A stretch of 64,000 bases of DNA from Frigidibacter sp. ROC022. Its GTDB lineage: Bacteria > Pseudomonadota > Alphaproteobacteria > Rhodobacterales > Rhodobacteraceae. The translations under genes were made by a program, and so were the position numbers. The stretch spans positions 744,001-808,000 of the forward strand of contig NZ_JANQDU010000003.1 of NCBI RefSeq assembly GCF_024723735.1. Reading direction: 5' to 3'. Positions within the stretch are counted from its first letter, which is position 1. The number at the start of each line of letters is the position of its first letter. This document shows positions 57,130 through 64,000 of this stretch, piece after piece. Below the pieces are notes generated by a model. It was not told the origin of the DNA, made no database searches, and saw nothing but the letters and a program-made list of their open reading frames with translations.

Positions 57130-57912
57130 ATGAGCCTGCAAGACAAGGTTTGCATCATTACCGGCGCCGCCAGCGGGATCGGGCGCGGCATCGCCGAACG
57201 CTTCGTGGCCGACGGTGCCAAGGTCGCCATCGCCGATCTCGACCTCGATGTTGCCACGGCGACCGCCGAGGAGCTGACCCGGCGCGGCCCCGGCAAGGCG
57301 ATCGGGGTGAAGATGAACGTGACCGACGAGGATCAGGTCAACGCCGGCGTCGCCGAAGTGGTCAAGACCTGGGGCGGGGTGGACGTGCTGGTCTCGAACG
57401 CCGGGATCCAGATCGTCCACCGGCTGGAGGACTTCCCCTTCGCCGAATGGAAGAAGCTGCTGTCGATCCATCTCGATGGCGGGTTCCTGACCTCGAAGGC
57501 GTGCCTGCCGCATATGTATGCCAAGGGCTCGGGCTCGATCATCTTCATGGGCTCGGTGCATTCGAAAGAGGCTTCGCCGCTCAAATCGGCCTATGTGACG
57601 GCCAAACACGGGTTGCTGGGCCTGGCGCGGGTGATCGCCAAGGAAGGCGCCGCGCATGGTGTGCGCGCCAATGTCATCTGTCCCGGTTTCGTCAAGACGC
57701 CGCTGGTCGAAAAGCAGATCCCCGAACAGGCGCAGACCCTGGGCATCCCGGAAAAGGACGTGATCGAGAAGGTCATGCTGGGCGAGACGGTGGACAAGGA
57801 ATTCACCACCATCGCCGATGTCGCCGAAGTGGCGCATCTGTTCGCCGCCTTCCCCAGCAACGCCCTGACCGGTCAGTCGCTGGTGGTCAGTCACGGTTGG
57901 TACATGAACTGA
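57130..57912 (+). CDS. bdhA: 3-hydroxybutyrate dehydrogenase
   Basis: This 260-residue SDR enzyme interconverts D-3-hydroxybutyrate and acetoacetate with NAD+, a step of polyhydroxybutyrate turnover. The NAD loop TGAASGIG is at 11-18. The catalytic Ser142, Tyr155 and Lys159 are in GSVHS and SAYVTAKHG. VICPGFVKTPLVEKQIPEQA is the helix typical of bacterial BdhA, which separates it from generic SDRs. AAGGA precedes the ATG. It lies just after adc, so the two enzymes compete for or share acetoacetate. Confidence 0.94.
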   Translation: MSLQDKVCIITGAASGIGRGIAERFVADGAKVAIADLDLDVATATAEELTRRGPGKAIGVKMNVTDEDQVNAGVAEVVKTWGGVDVLVSNAGIQIVHRLEDFPFAEWKKLLSIHLDGGFLTSKACLPHMYAKGSGSIIFMGSVHSKEASPLKSAYVTAKHGLLGLARVIAKEGAAHGVRANVICPGFVKTPLVEKQIPEQAQTLGIPEKDVIEKVMLGETVDKEFTTIADVAEVAHLFAAFPSNALTGQSLVVSHGWYMN

Positions 57913-57981
57913 CAGCCGGCGCTCCACGCAGCACCCGGTGAACTTTAACTTCGCCGGACAAGAGTAGGAAAGGAAAAGAAA

Positions 57982-58506
57982 ATGTCAGAACTCATCGTGA
58001 TCGGCTACGGAACTCCGGAAAAGGCCGAGGAAGCCCGGGCCGAACTGTTCGGAATGTCGCGCGAATATCTTGTCGATGTCGCGGATGCGGTGGTGGCGAC
58101 CGCCGACGAGAAGGGGCGGGTGAAGCTGAACCAGATGGTCAATCTCTGGACCGTGGGCGGCACCGGCGGCGCCTTCTGGGGGCTGCTGGCGGGAATGCTG
58201 TTCTTTCATCCCCTGGTCGGTCTTGCCGTCGGCGCCGGGGCGGGGGCTCTGGCCGGCGCGATGAGCGACTACGGGCTGAACGACGACTTCATGAAGCAGG
58301 TGGCCGAGGTTCTGGCCCCCGGGCAGGCGGCGCTGTTCATCATGACACGCGAGACGACGACCGAGCGGGTCATCGAGCAGCTGGGCCGCAAGGGCGGGCA
58401 TATCATCCGCACCAATCTGGATCACAGCCAGGAAGACCGGCTGAAACGCGCCTTCAACGCGGCCCATGCCGAAGAGCTGAAAGCGCAGAACGCCGAGGCG
58501 GCCTGA
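57982..58506 (+). CDS. DUF1269 membrane protein
   Basis: A 174-residue protein with the DUF1269 pattern: a ferredoxin-like N-terminal region (ELIVIGYGTPEKAEEARAEL), a Gly/Ala-rich double hydrophobic segment at about 60-95 (FWGLLAGMLFFHPLVGLAVG), and a C-terminal domain (AALFIMTRETTTERVIEQL). Function is unknown in the family; stress or envelope roles have been proposed. A purine-rich AGGAAAGGAAAAG precedes the ATG. It may be the last gene of the bdhA transcript, 69 bp downstream. Confidence 0.88.
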   Translation: MSELIVIGYGTPEKAEEARAELFGMSREYLVDVADAVVATADEKGRVKLNQMVNLWTVGGTGGAFWGLLAGMLFFHPLVGLAVGAGAGALAGAMSDYGLNDDFMKQVAEVLAPGQAALFIMTRETTTERVIEQLGRKGGHIIRTNLDHSQEDRLKRAFNAAHAEELKAQNAEAA

Positions 58507-58583
58507 CCCGGAGTCCCCGCGATGCCCTGGCGCCCTCCGCTGCGAAGCGGGGAGCGTCGTCGCGTGACGGGAGGGGGCCGGCG

Positions 58584-59723
58584 CTACCAGCCGCGCATGA
58601 TCGGCCAGTACTCTGCAATCCGGTCCGTCCCCGGTTCCAGCACCGCGAAATTCGGGTGCATGGCCACCGTGGCGCAGGCATGGATCGGCAGGATGCGGAC
58701 CCGCGCGCCGAGTTCCAGGGCGGGCAGGGTCGCCGGGCTGCCCGGGCGCAGGGTCAGGATGCCGTGCTCCTGATTGGTCGAGCGGACGATCAGATCCGGG
58801 TAGGGCCGCCCGTCGAGATCGCAGACCAGCCCGAAGCCGTTGTGCACCGGATGGCTCGCGGTGCCGTCGTCGCGCGACAGGGCCATGTAGCCGGCATCGG
58901 TCACGATCCAGTCTCGGTCCGGCTGGTGGCCGATGACGGTGGCGATCACCGAGGCGGCGATGTCCTCGATGTCGCAGATGCCCAGCCCGACCATCATCAG
59001 GTCGAACAGCGTGAACACCCCGGCGCGAACTTCTGTCACCCCGCTCAGGTCGGTGGCGGTGTGGGCGGTGGGCGATGAGCCCACACTGACCACGGGGCAG
59101 GGCAGCCCGGCAGTGCGCAGGTGCTCGGCGGCCGTGACCGCCGAACGCCGCTCGGTCTCGGCCATGGCCCGATGCGCCTCGGGGGTGAAACAGGCATAGG
59201 AGGCGCCGGCATGGGTCAGCACGCCGCGCAACTCGGCGCCATCGCGGTGCAGGATGCCGCCGATCTCGGTCAGCAGCGGATTGTCGGCCCGGATGCCGGC
59301 CCGGGCGCCATCACTGTCGATCTCGATCAGCGCCGGGATCTCCAGCCCGGCCCGCCGCGAGGCCCCGGCCACCGCCTGCGCCTGGGCAAGGCTGTCGAGG
59401 ATCACCGCGATATCGACCCCGGCGCGGCGCAGCGCGATCACCCGGTCGAGTTTCCCCGGCGCGATGCCGACCGTGTAGATCATGTCGCGCAGGCCGGCGC
59501 CGGCGAAGGCTTCGGCCTCCTGCAGGGTCGAGACGGTGGCGGGCCCCTCGGGCGCGGCCAGGATGTGGCGGGCGGCCTCGATGCATTTCACCGTTTTCAG
59601 ATGCGGGCGCAGCGGCACGCCCAGCCCGTCCAGCCGGGCGCGCAGTGCCGCGACATTGGCCTTCATCTGGACAAGGTCCAGCGCCAGAAAGGGTGTCTGC
59701 CGGCTGGTGAGTGTCTCGGTCAT
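58584..59723 (-). CDS. D-threonine aldolase-type PLP enzyme (DSD1/D-TA family)
   Basis: A 379-residue fold-type III PLP enzyme. An alanine racemase-like barrel has the PLP lysine at Lys43 (RPHLKTVK). The C-terminal beta domain carries the metal site His and Cys in LPIHACATVAMHPN, the signature of D-threonine aldolase and D-serine dehydratase relatives. It would cleave or deaminate a D-3-hydroxyamino acid; the exact substrate is unknown. It lies 39 bp after the ABC ATPase genes on the same strand, suggesting the transporter brings in its substrate or a precursor peptide. Confidence 0.9.
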   Translation of the reverse strand: MTETLTSRQTPFLALDLVQMKANVAALRARLDGLGVPLRPHLKTVKCIEAARHILAAPEGPATVSTLQEAEAFAGAGLRDMIYTVGIAPGKLDRVIALRRAGVDIAVILDSLAQAQAVAGASRRAGLEIPALIEIDSDGARAGIRADNPLLTEIGGILHRDGAELRGVLTHAGASYACFTPEAHRAMAETERRSAVTAAEHLRTAGLPCPVVSVGSSPTAHTATDLSGVTEVRAGVFTLFDLMMVGLGICDIEDIAASVIATVIGHQPDRDWIVTDAGYMALSRDDGTASHPVHNGFGLVCDLDGRPYPDLIVRSTNQEHGILTLRPGSPATLPALELGARVRILPIHACATVAMHPNFAVLEPGTDRIAEYWPIMRGW

Positions 59724-59762
59724 CGCGAGTGCCTTCCTGGGTTGCCGCGCGACGCGGGCGGG

Positions 59763-60719
59763 TTAGCCTTCGGCGCTTTCGCGCACGAAATGGCTGTCCG
59801 ATATCTGTCGCATCGGAAGATGGACCGGCACATAATCGGCAGGCCGAACCGCGCTCGGGATCTCGTCCGCCATCAGCGGGCGCGAATCGGGGCGTCTCGT
59901 CGGGTCGGCGATCGGCACCGTCGAAAGCAGTTTTCTTGTGTAGGGATGCTGCGGGTTGTTGAAGACCTCGCGCCGGGTGCCGATCTCGACGATCTCGCCC
60001 AGATACATGACCGCGACACGGTGGGCCATCCTCTCGACCACCGCCATGTCATGGCTGATGAACAGGATCGCGATGCCCATCTCGGCCTGGAGGTCCATCA
60101 GCAGGTTGATGACCTGGGCCTGGATCGTCACGTCCAGCGAGGCAACGGCCTCATCCGCGATCAGCAGTTTCGGCTCCAGCGCCAGTGCCCGGGCGATGCA
60201 TATCCGCTGCCGCTGGCCGCCCGAGAAGGCGTGCGGATAGCGGTCGAGATGTTCGGGGGGCAGTTCGACCCGGGCCAGCAGTTCGGCGGCGCGTTCGCGC
60301 AGGTCGCGGCCGCGGCCCAGTCGATGGACCCGCATCGGATCGATCAGGGTCTGGGCGATGGTCATGCGCGGGTTCAGCGACGAGAACGGGTCCTGGAAGA
60401 CCATCTGCGCCTCGCGCCGGAACTGCACCACCGCCTGCCGTCCGGCGCCGACCAGTTCGCCACCGCGATAACGGATCGAGCCCGAGGTCGGCCGGTCCAG
60501 CTGCATGATGGTCCGCGCCACGGTGGATTTGCCGCAACCGGATTCCCCGACCAGCGCCAGCGTCTCGCCGGGGAATATCTGCAGCGAGACCTTCTCGACC
60601 GCATGGACCCGGCCCGCGACCTTGCCGAACAGGCCGGCGCGCAGGTCGAAGCGGGTGACCAGGTCGCGCAGTTCGAGCAGCGGTGCGACGGGGGCCTCGC
60701 TGGCGGCGAGGGCGCTCAT
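59763..60719 (-). CDS. ABC transporter ATP-binding protein (DppF/OppF type)
   Basis: A 318-residue ATPase of the dipeptide/oligopeptide importer class. Walker A is GESGCGKSTV, the signature is FSGGQRQRICIARAL and Walker B is LLIADEAVASLDVT; Glu-Ala replaces the common Glu-Pro pair. The C-terminal oligopeptide extension (NNPQHPYTRKLLSTVPIADP) is present. It pairs with the preceding DppD-like ATPase, whose stop it overlaps by four bases. Confidence 0.94.
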   Translation of the reverse strand: MSALAASEAPVAPLLELRDLVTRFDLRAGLFGKVAGRVHAVEKVSLQIFPGETLALVGESGCGKSTVARTIMQLDRPTSGSIRYRGGELVGAGRQAVVQFRREAQMVFQDPFSSLNPRMTIAQTLIDPMRVHRLGRGRDLRERAAELLARVELPPEHLDRYPHAFSGGQRQRICIARALALEPKLLIADEAVASLDVTIQAQVINLLMDLQAEMGIAILFISHDMAVVERMAHRVAVMYLGEIVEIGTRREVFNNPQHPYTRKLLSTVPIADPTRRPDSRPLMADEIPSAVRPADYVPVHLPMRQISDSHFVRESAEG

Positions 60720-61651
60720 CGGATCGCCTCGGCGTCGGAGCCGTCGGGCTGGAAGGCGACCAGCGGGAATTTCTCGGGACCGTCCTTGTCGGCCATGCTG
60801 CCCAGCCGGGGCACGGCGGCAATCAGCGATTGCGTGTAGCGGTGCTGCGGGCTGGCGAAGACCTCGTAGACCGAGCCGCTTTCCACCACCTTGCCTTTCA
60901 GCATGACGCAGACCCGGTCGGCGATCTCGGCGACCACGCCCATGTCATGGGTGATGAACAGGACCGACATCCCGATTTCGGCCTGCAGGGCCCGGACCAG
61001 ATCGAGGATCTGCGCCTGGATCGTCACGTCCAGCGCCGTGGTCGGCTCGTCGAGGATCATCAGGGACGGGCGGCAGGCCAGCGCCATGGCGATCATCACC
61101 CGTTGCCGCATGCCGCCGGAAAGCTGGTGCGGATACTGCATCAGCCGGCGTTCGGCATCCGGAACCCGGACCAGCTTGAGCACGTTGAGCGCGATGGCCA
61201 GCGCTTCCTCTTCGGTCTTGTTCTGGTGGCGGATGACGCCCTCGGCGATCTGTTCGCCGATCCGGAACACCGGATTGAGGCTGGACATCGGGTCCTGGAA
61301 CACGATCGAGAAATCCGAGCCGCGCATCGCCTCGACCTCGGGCTCGGGCAGTCTGGTCAGATCGACGGTGCGGCCGTCCTTGCTGCGCATCCAGACCGCG
61401 CCCCCGTCGATCCTGGCGCCGTCGTATTCGGTCAGCCGCATCACCGTCATCGCCGTCACCGACTTGCCCGAACCGGATTCGCCGACTAGGGCCAGGGTCT
61501 CGCCCTTTCGGATGTCGAAGCTGACGCCCCGCACGGCCTGAAGGCTGGTGGTGCGGGTCAGCGGAAAGCTGACGCGCAGGTCGCGGACCGCCAGCACGAT
61601 GTCATCGGCAAGCTCGGGGCGGGTCTTGGTCTGGCTCTGGCTGTCAGGCAC
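60716..61651 (-). CDS. ABC transporter ATP-binding protein (DppD/OppD type)
   Basis: A 311-residue partner ATPase. Walker A is GESGSGKSVT, the signature is LSGGMRQRVMIAMAL, Walker B is LMILDEPTTALDVT, and the typical C-terminal extension is FASPQHRYTQSLIAAVPRLG. It is the first gene of the leftward arm (dppD-dppF-aldolase). An ATGCA-N5-TGCAT palindrome lies about 250 bp upstream. No permease genes are in the window; they probably follow the binding-protein gene beyond the right edge. Confidence 0.94.
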   Translation of the reverse strand: MPDSQSQTKTRPELADDIVLAVRDLRVSFPLTRTTSLQAVRGVSFDIRKGETLALVGESGSGKSVTAMTVMRLTEYDGARIDGGAVWMRSKDGRTVDLTRLPEPEVEAMRGSDFSIVFQDPMSSLNPVFRIGEQIAEGVIRHQNKTEEEALAIALNVLKLVRVPDAERRLMQYPHQLSGGMRQRVMIAMALACRPSLMILDEPTTALDVTIQAQILDLVRALQAEIGMSVLFITHDMGVVAEIADRVCVMLKGKVVESGSVYEVFASPQHRYTQSLIAAVPRLGSMADKDGPEKFPLVAFQPDGSDAEAIR

Positions 61652-61900
61652 GATCCGGTGTCCTTTGCGTCGGGTGCCGGTTCGGCCCCTGTTGGCGCCA
61701 TGGGGCGGTCTGGGTCCGCACCTGTCAAGTCGGCCCGCGGCCGGAAATCCGGGCCGCCGGGTCGGGCGGGCACGACTTATCGGGCCGGCAGCGGGAGGCA
61801 GGGAAAGGCGAGGCTCCGGCCCCTGCGGGCTGTCAGAAAGGGCAAATCCGGGTTCCGGGCCGGCCCGGGACCGGAAAACGGCACCTCGAACGGCTGCCGT

Positions 61901-61917
61901 TATGCATAGTTTGCATA
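61901..61917. promoter_or_regulatory. Predicted LysR operator, copy 1
   Basis: TATGCA-TAGTT-TGCATA is a perfect 6-bp inverted repeat whose inner TGCATAGTTTGCA fits T-N11-A. It lies between the leftward ATPase operon and the end of the LysR gene, in an AT-rich patch. The same ATGCA-N5-TGCAT occurs at 62972-62986. Confidence 0.65.
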
Positions 61918-61976
61918 GCGATTGAAAAATGCGCGGTTCTGGCCCCGGAATGCCGCCTGCGGGGGCGAAACCGGAC

Positions 61977-62960
61977 TCAGCGGCTTCCGGCGACCGAGGG
62001 CAGGGCGGGTCGGGGCAGGGGCGAACTCGAATCGGTCACCGGCGGCGGCCCGGCATTGGCATCGGCCAGTCTGGCCCAGACCTCCTCGCCCTCGCGGCCC
62101 CGATATCCGGAGCGGCGAAACAGCCGGATCTCGATGTCCAGCGCCATCGCCGGGTCACCGATCTGCACCAGCGCGCCGCGCTCCAGCTCTCCCTGGACAC
62201 AGATCCTGGGCACCCAGGCGATGCCATGCCCGGCGACCGCCATCTGTTTCAACCCCTCGGCCATCGAGGATTGATAGACCGTGGTCAGGTTCAGCGGCTT
62301 CTTTCGGCGCGACAGGATCAGCCCGATCAACTTGCCCAGATAGCCGTCGTTCCATGTGTAGGCGAGATAGGGAATCGGCGTGTCCGAGTCGGGACGATCC
62401 ATCGGATACAGGGGCTGCCCGGCGGCGTCGGTGCCGCTTACGGGAATCAATCGGTCGGTTCCGACCTTTTGCGATTCGAATGGCCCGGCTTCCAGCACCG
62501 GCAGCCCCTGGGGATGATCGTAGACGAGGGCAAAATCGGATTTCCCGAGCGAGAGCTGTTCGATGCACTCCAGAAAGTCGCCGGCGTGCATGCTGCTGCG
62601 CTGCGCCTGGGCCGGGGTTCCGAGACTGCCGAACCATTCGGGAAAGAAGTAGATCGCCAGCGTATGCAGGGCGGCGAAATTCAGCGGTGCCTGGGTCGTT
62701 CCGCCGAGGTTCCGGCAGTCGGTTCGCAGGCGGTAGATGTCGCGCGCCAGCTCCTGGGCCCGGGGCAGAAACATCTCTCCGGCAGCGGTGAGACGCACAG
62801 GATAGGTGCTGCGGTCGATCAGGTCGGCGCCGACCCATGTCTCGAGAGACTTGATCCGGCGGCTGAAGGCAGATTGCGAAATATTCCGCGCCGCCGCCGC
62901 GGTCGAGAAATTCCGGGCCGCCACGATCTCCAGAAAGTCTTCGAGCCAGACCAGTTCCAT
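61977..62960 (-). CDS. LysR-type regulator of the peptide/amino-acid ABC locus
   Basis: A 327-residue LysR regulator. The HTH lies at about 18-37 (FSTAAAARNISQSAFSRRIK), with an effector domain at about 90-300 containing VAGHGIAWVPRICV. The ATG at 62960 is chosen because AGGCGGG precedes it and because the LysR-type palindrome at 62972-62986 would otherwise lie inside the coding region; an upstream ATG at 62993 is the alternative. It sits between the ATPase arm and the divergent binding-protein gene, with matching operators at both ends. Confidence 0.92.
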   Translation of the reverse strand: MELVWLEDFLEIVAARNFSTAAAARNISQSAFSRRIKSLETWVGADLIDRSTYPVRLTAAGEMFLPRAQELARDIYRLRTDCRNLGGTTQAPLNFAALHTLAIYFFPEWFGSLGTPAQAQRSSMHAGDFLECIEQLSLGKSDFALVYDHPQGLPVLEAGPFESQKVGTDRLIPVSGTDAAGQPLYPMDRPDSDTPIPYLAYTWNDGYLGKLIGLILSRRKKPLNLTTVYQSSMAEGLKQMAVAGHGIAWVPRICVQGELERGALVQIGDPAMALDIEIRLFRRSGYRGREGEEVWARLADANAGPPPVTDSSSPLPRPALPSVAGSR

Positions 62961-62971
62961 TATCCCGCCTG

Positions 62972-62986
62972 ATGCAAAATCTGCAT
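62972..62986. promoter_or_regulatory. Predicted LysR operator, copy 2
   Basis: ATGCA-AAATC-TGCAT matches copy 1 in arm sequence and spacing. It lies 12 bases before the LysR start and just upstream of a TATATAA stretch (62996-63002) that could serve as -10 for the rightward binding-protein gene. Confidence 0.65.
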
Positions 62987-63084
62987 AGTTCATCCTATAT
63001 AAGCATTGGACAGTCCGGCAAGCCTGACCCTAGCCTTTTGCATGCCTGAAAGAAAAAACGTCCACACCTGACGGGGAGCACTGC

Positions 63085-64000
63085 ATGAAACGCGCCATAG
63101 CCATGTCGCTGGGGCTGGGTCTGGGACTGATGGCGACGACCGCCATTGCCGAGACCAAGAACCCGGGCACTTTCGTCTTTCTCTGGACCGATGACGTCCA
63201 GTCCTTCGACCCGGCCTATATCGCCGATACGCCAAGTTCCTATGGCGTTTTGAACGTCTACAGCCGCTTGCTGAACTACAAGGGTTCGGAGATTTCCGAA
63301 TTCGTTCCGTCGCTTTCGACCGAGGTCCCGTCGCTGGAGAACGGGCTGATCGTCGAGCATGACGACGGCTCGGTCAGCTATACCTTCCCGATCCGCGAAG
63401 GCGTCTTTGCGCACCGCGTCGGCATCAAGGGCGATGATGGCTCGATCAGCTGGGAGCTCTATGACACGCTGACCGACGAGCAGAAGGCCGCGATGGTCCC
63501 CGGTTACGGCGAGATCACCGCCGAGGACGTGCAGTACTCGCTGCTGCGCGCCATGCTGATGGGCCAGTCCTGGATGTCGAACGCGATCACCGAAGTGGTG
63601 ACGGCGGGCAAGTACCCCACCATCGCCGACTGGGTGAAGGATGTCGGGGAGGTCGACTCGATCGACGACGCCAGCCCCGAGGCCCTGCGCCAGGTCTATG
63701 ACGCGCTGGCCTCGCAGATCGTCGTCGACGGCGACAAGGTCACGATCACGCTGCCGTCCTCCTTCCCGGCCACGCTGGGCGTGATGGCGCTGCCCTTCGG
63801 CACCTCGATCGTCGACAAGGAATGGACTGCCGACGTCGGCGGCTGGACCGGATCGGGCGACGACTGGAGAGAGTTCTACCGTCCCGAACTGTCGGCGGAT
63901 GCGCTGTTCGACAAGGAGAACGGCACCGGTCCCTTCATGCTCGAGGAATGGGACAAGACCGACCGCCGGATCACCCTGAAGCGGTTCGACAACTACTTCA
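63085..64000 (+). CDS. ABC transporter substrate-binding protein (SBP_bac_5 family), 3' end outside window
   Basis: The first 305 residues of a periplasmic binding protein for peptides or related solutes; the frame is open to the window end. A signal peptide covers about residues 1-22 (AMSLGLGLGLMATTAIA). The family-5 features FDPAYIADTPSSYGVLNVYS, the ITAEDVQYSL segment and the late GTGPFMLEEWDKTDRRITLK are present. GGGGAG precedes the ATG. It is divergent from the LysR gene and probably heads a second arm with the missing permeases, complementing the two ATPases encoded leftward. Confidence 0.93.
   Translation, partial: MKRAIAMSLGLGLGLMATTAIAETKNPGTFVFLWTDDVQSFDPAYIADTPSSYGVLNVYSRLLNYKGSEISEFVPSLSTEVPSLENGLIVEHDDGSVSYTFPIREGVFAHRVGIKGDDGSISWELYDTLTDEQKAAMVPGYGEITAEDVQYSLLRAMLMGQSWMSNAITEVVTAGKYPTIADWVKDVGEVDSIDDASPEALRQVYDALASQIVVDGDKVTITLPSSFPATLGVMALPFGTSIVDKEWTADVGGWTGSGDDWREFYRPELSADALFDKENGTGPFMLEEWDKTDRRITLKRFDNYF

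Overview
The window is a GC-rich, densely coded chromosomal segment from an alphaproteobacterium, most likely a member of the Rhodobacterales (Paracoccaceae). The clearest markers are ctrA with a DUF1153/sciP gene directly upstream, a soluble NAD-dependent fdsGBA-fdhD-fdsD formate dehydrogenase operon, a TAXI-type TRAP transporter with its DUF1850 partner, a eut/doe ectoine catabolic cluster, and direct-repeat GTTC-N7-GTTC SOS boxes. The genus cannot be fixed from this window. I see no rRNA, tRNA, CRISPR array, transposase or prophage gene.

Layout. 1-7.6 kb: the 3' end of an amylosucrase-like GH13 gene, a hypothetical protein, the glnB-glnA nitrogen operon, a bifunctional NAD(P)HX repair enzyme, a periplasmic amidase and a methyltransferase. 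7.7-18.3 kb: penicillin-binding protein 1A with a clear sigma70 promoter, a MobA-like nucleotidyltransferase, mnmA, sciP-ctrA, ligA-recG, and then a 40-residue membrane peptide whose promoter is flanked by SOS boxes. 18.3-29.2 kb: a TAXI-TRAP transporter facing a LysR gene, followed by the formate dehydrogenase operon. 29.3-32.3 kb: GDP-mannose synthesis and an M20D amidohydrolase.

32.4-40.4 kb: three overlapping genes encode a two-partner secretion pore (TpsB), a 1441-residue FHA-type exoprotein (TpsA), and an exported caspase-fold protein with Sel1 repeats and a peptidoglycan-binding tail. 40.5-49.3 kb: an ectoine/5-hydroxyectoine degradation cluster in two divergent arms (eutB-eutC-doeX-doeC-doeD leftward; doeA, an ArgE-like deacetylase and a GntR regulator rightward) around a control region with two matching palindromes.

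49.4-58.5 kb: a membrane-lipid and ketone-body neighbourhood with a secreted triple-repeat protein, a histidine kinase/response regulator pair, a phospholipase D/cardiolipin synthase, a patatin, acetoacetate decarboxylase, 3-hydroxybutyrate dehydrogenase and a DUF1269 protein. Three promoter regions here share pairs of TGTAAG-like boxes exactly 22 bp apart. 58.6-64 kb: a D-threonine aldolase-type enzyme, two peptide-type ABC ATPases, a LysR regulator and a divergent substrate-binding protein cut by the window edge. Matching ATGCA-N5-TGCAT palindromes lie at both ends of the regulator region.

The best candidates for undescribed biology are the SOS-box-controlled 40-residue membrane peptide next to recG, the TpsB-TpsA-caspase locus, and the TGTAAG 22-bp regulon. 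The ectoine cluster, with an ArgE-type enzyme in the usual DoeB position, is a likely pathway variant.
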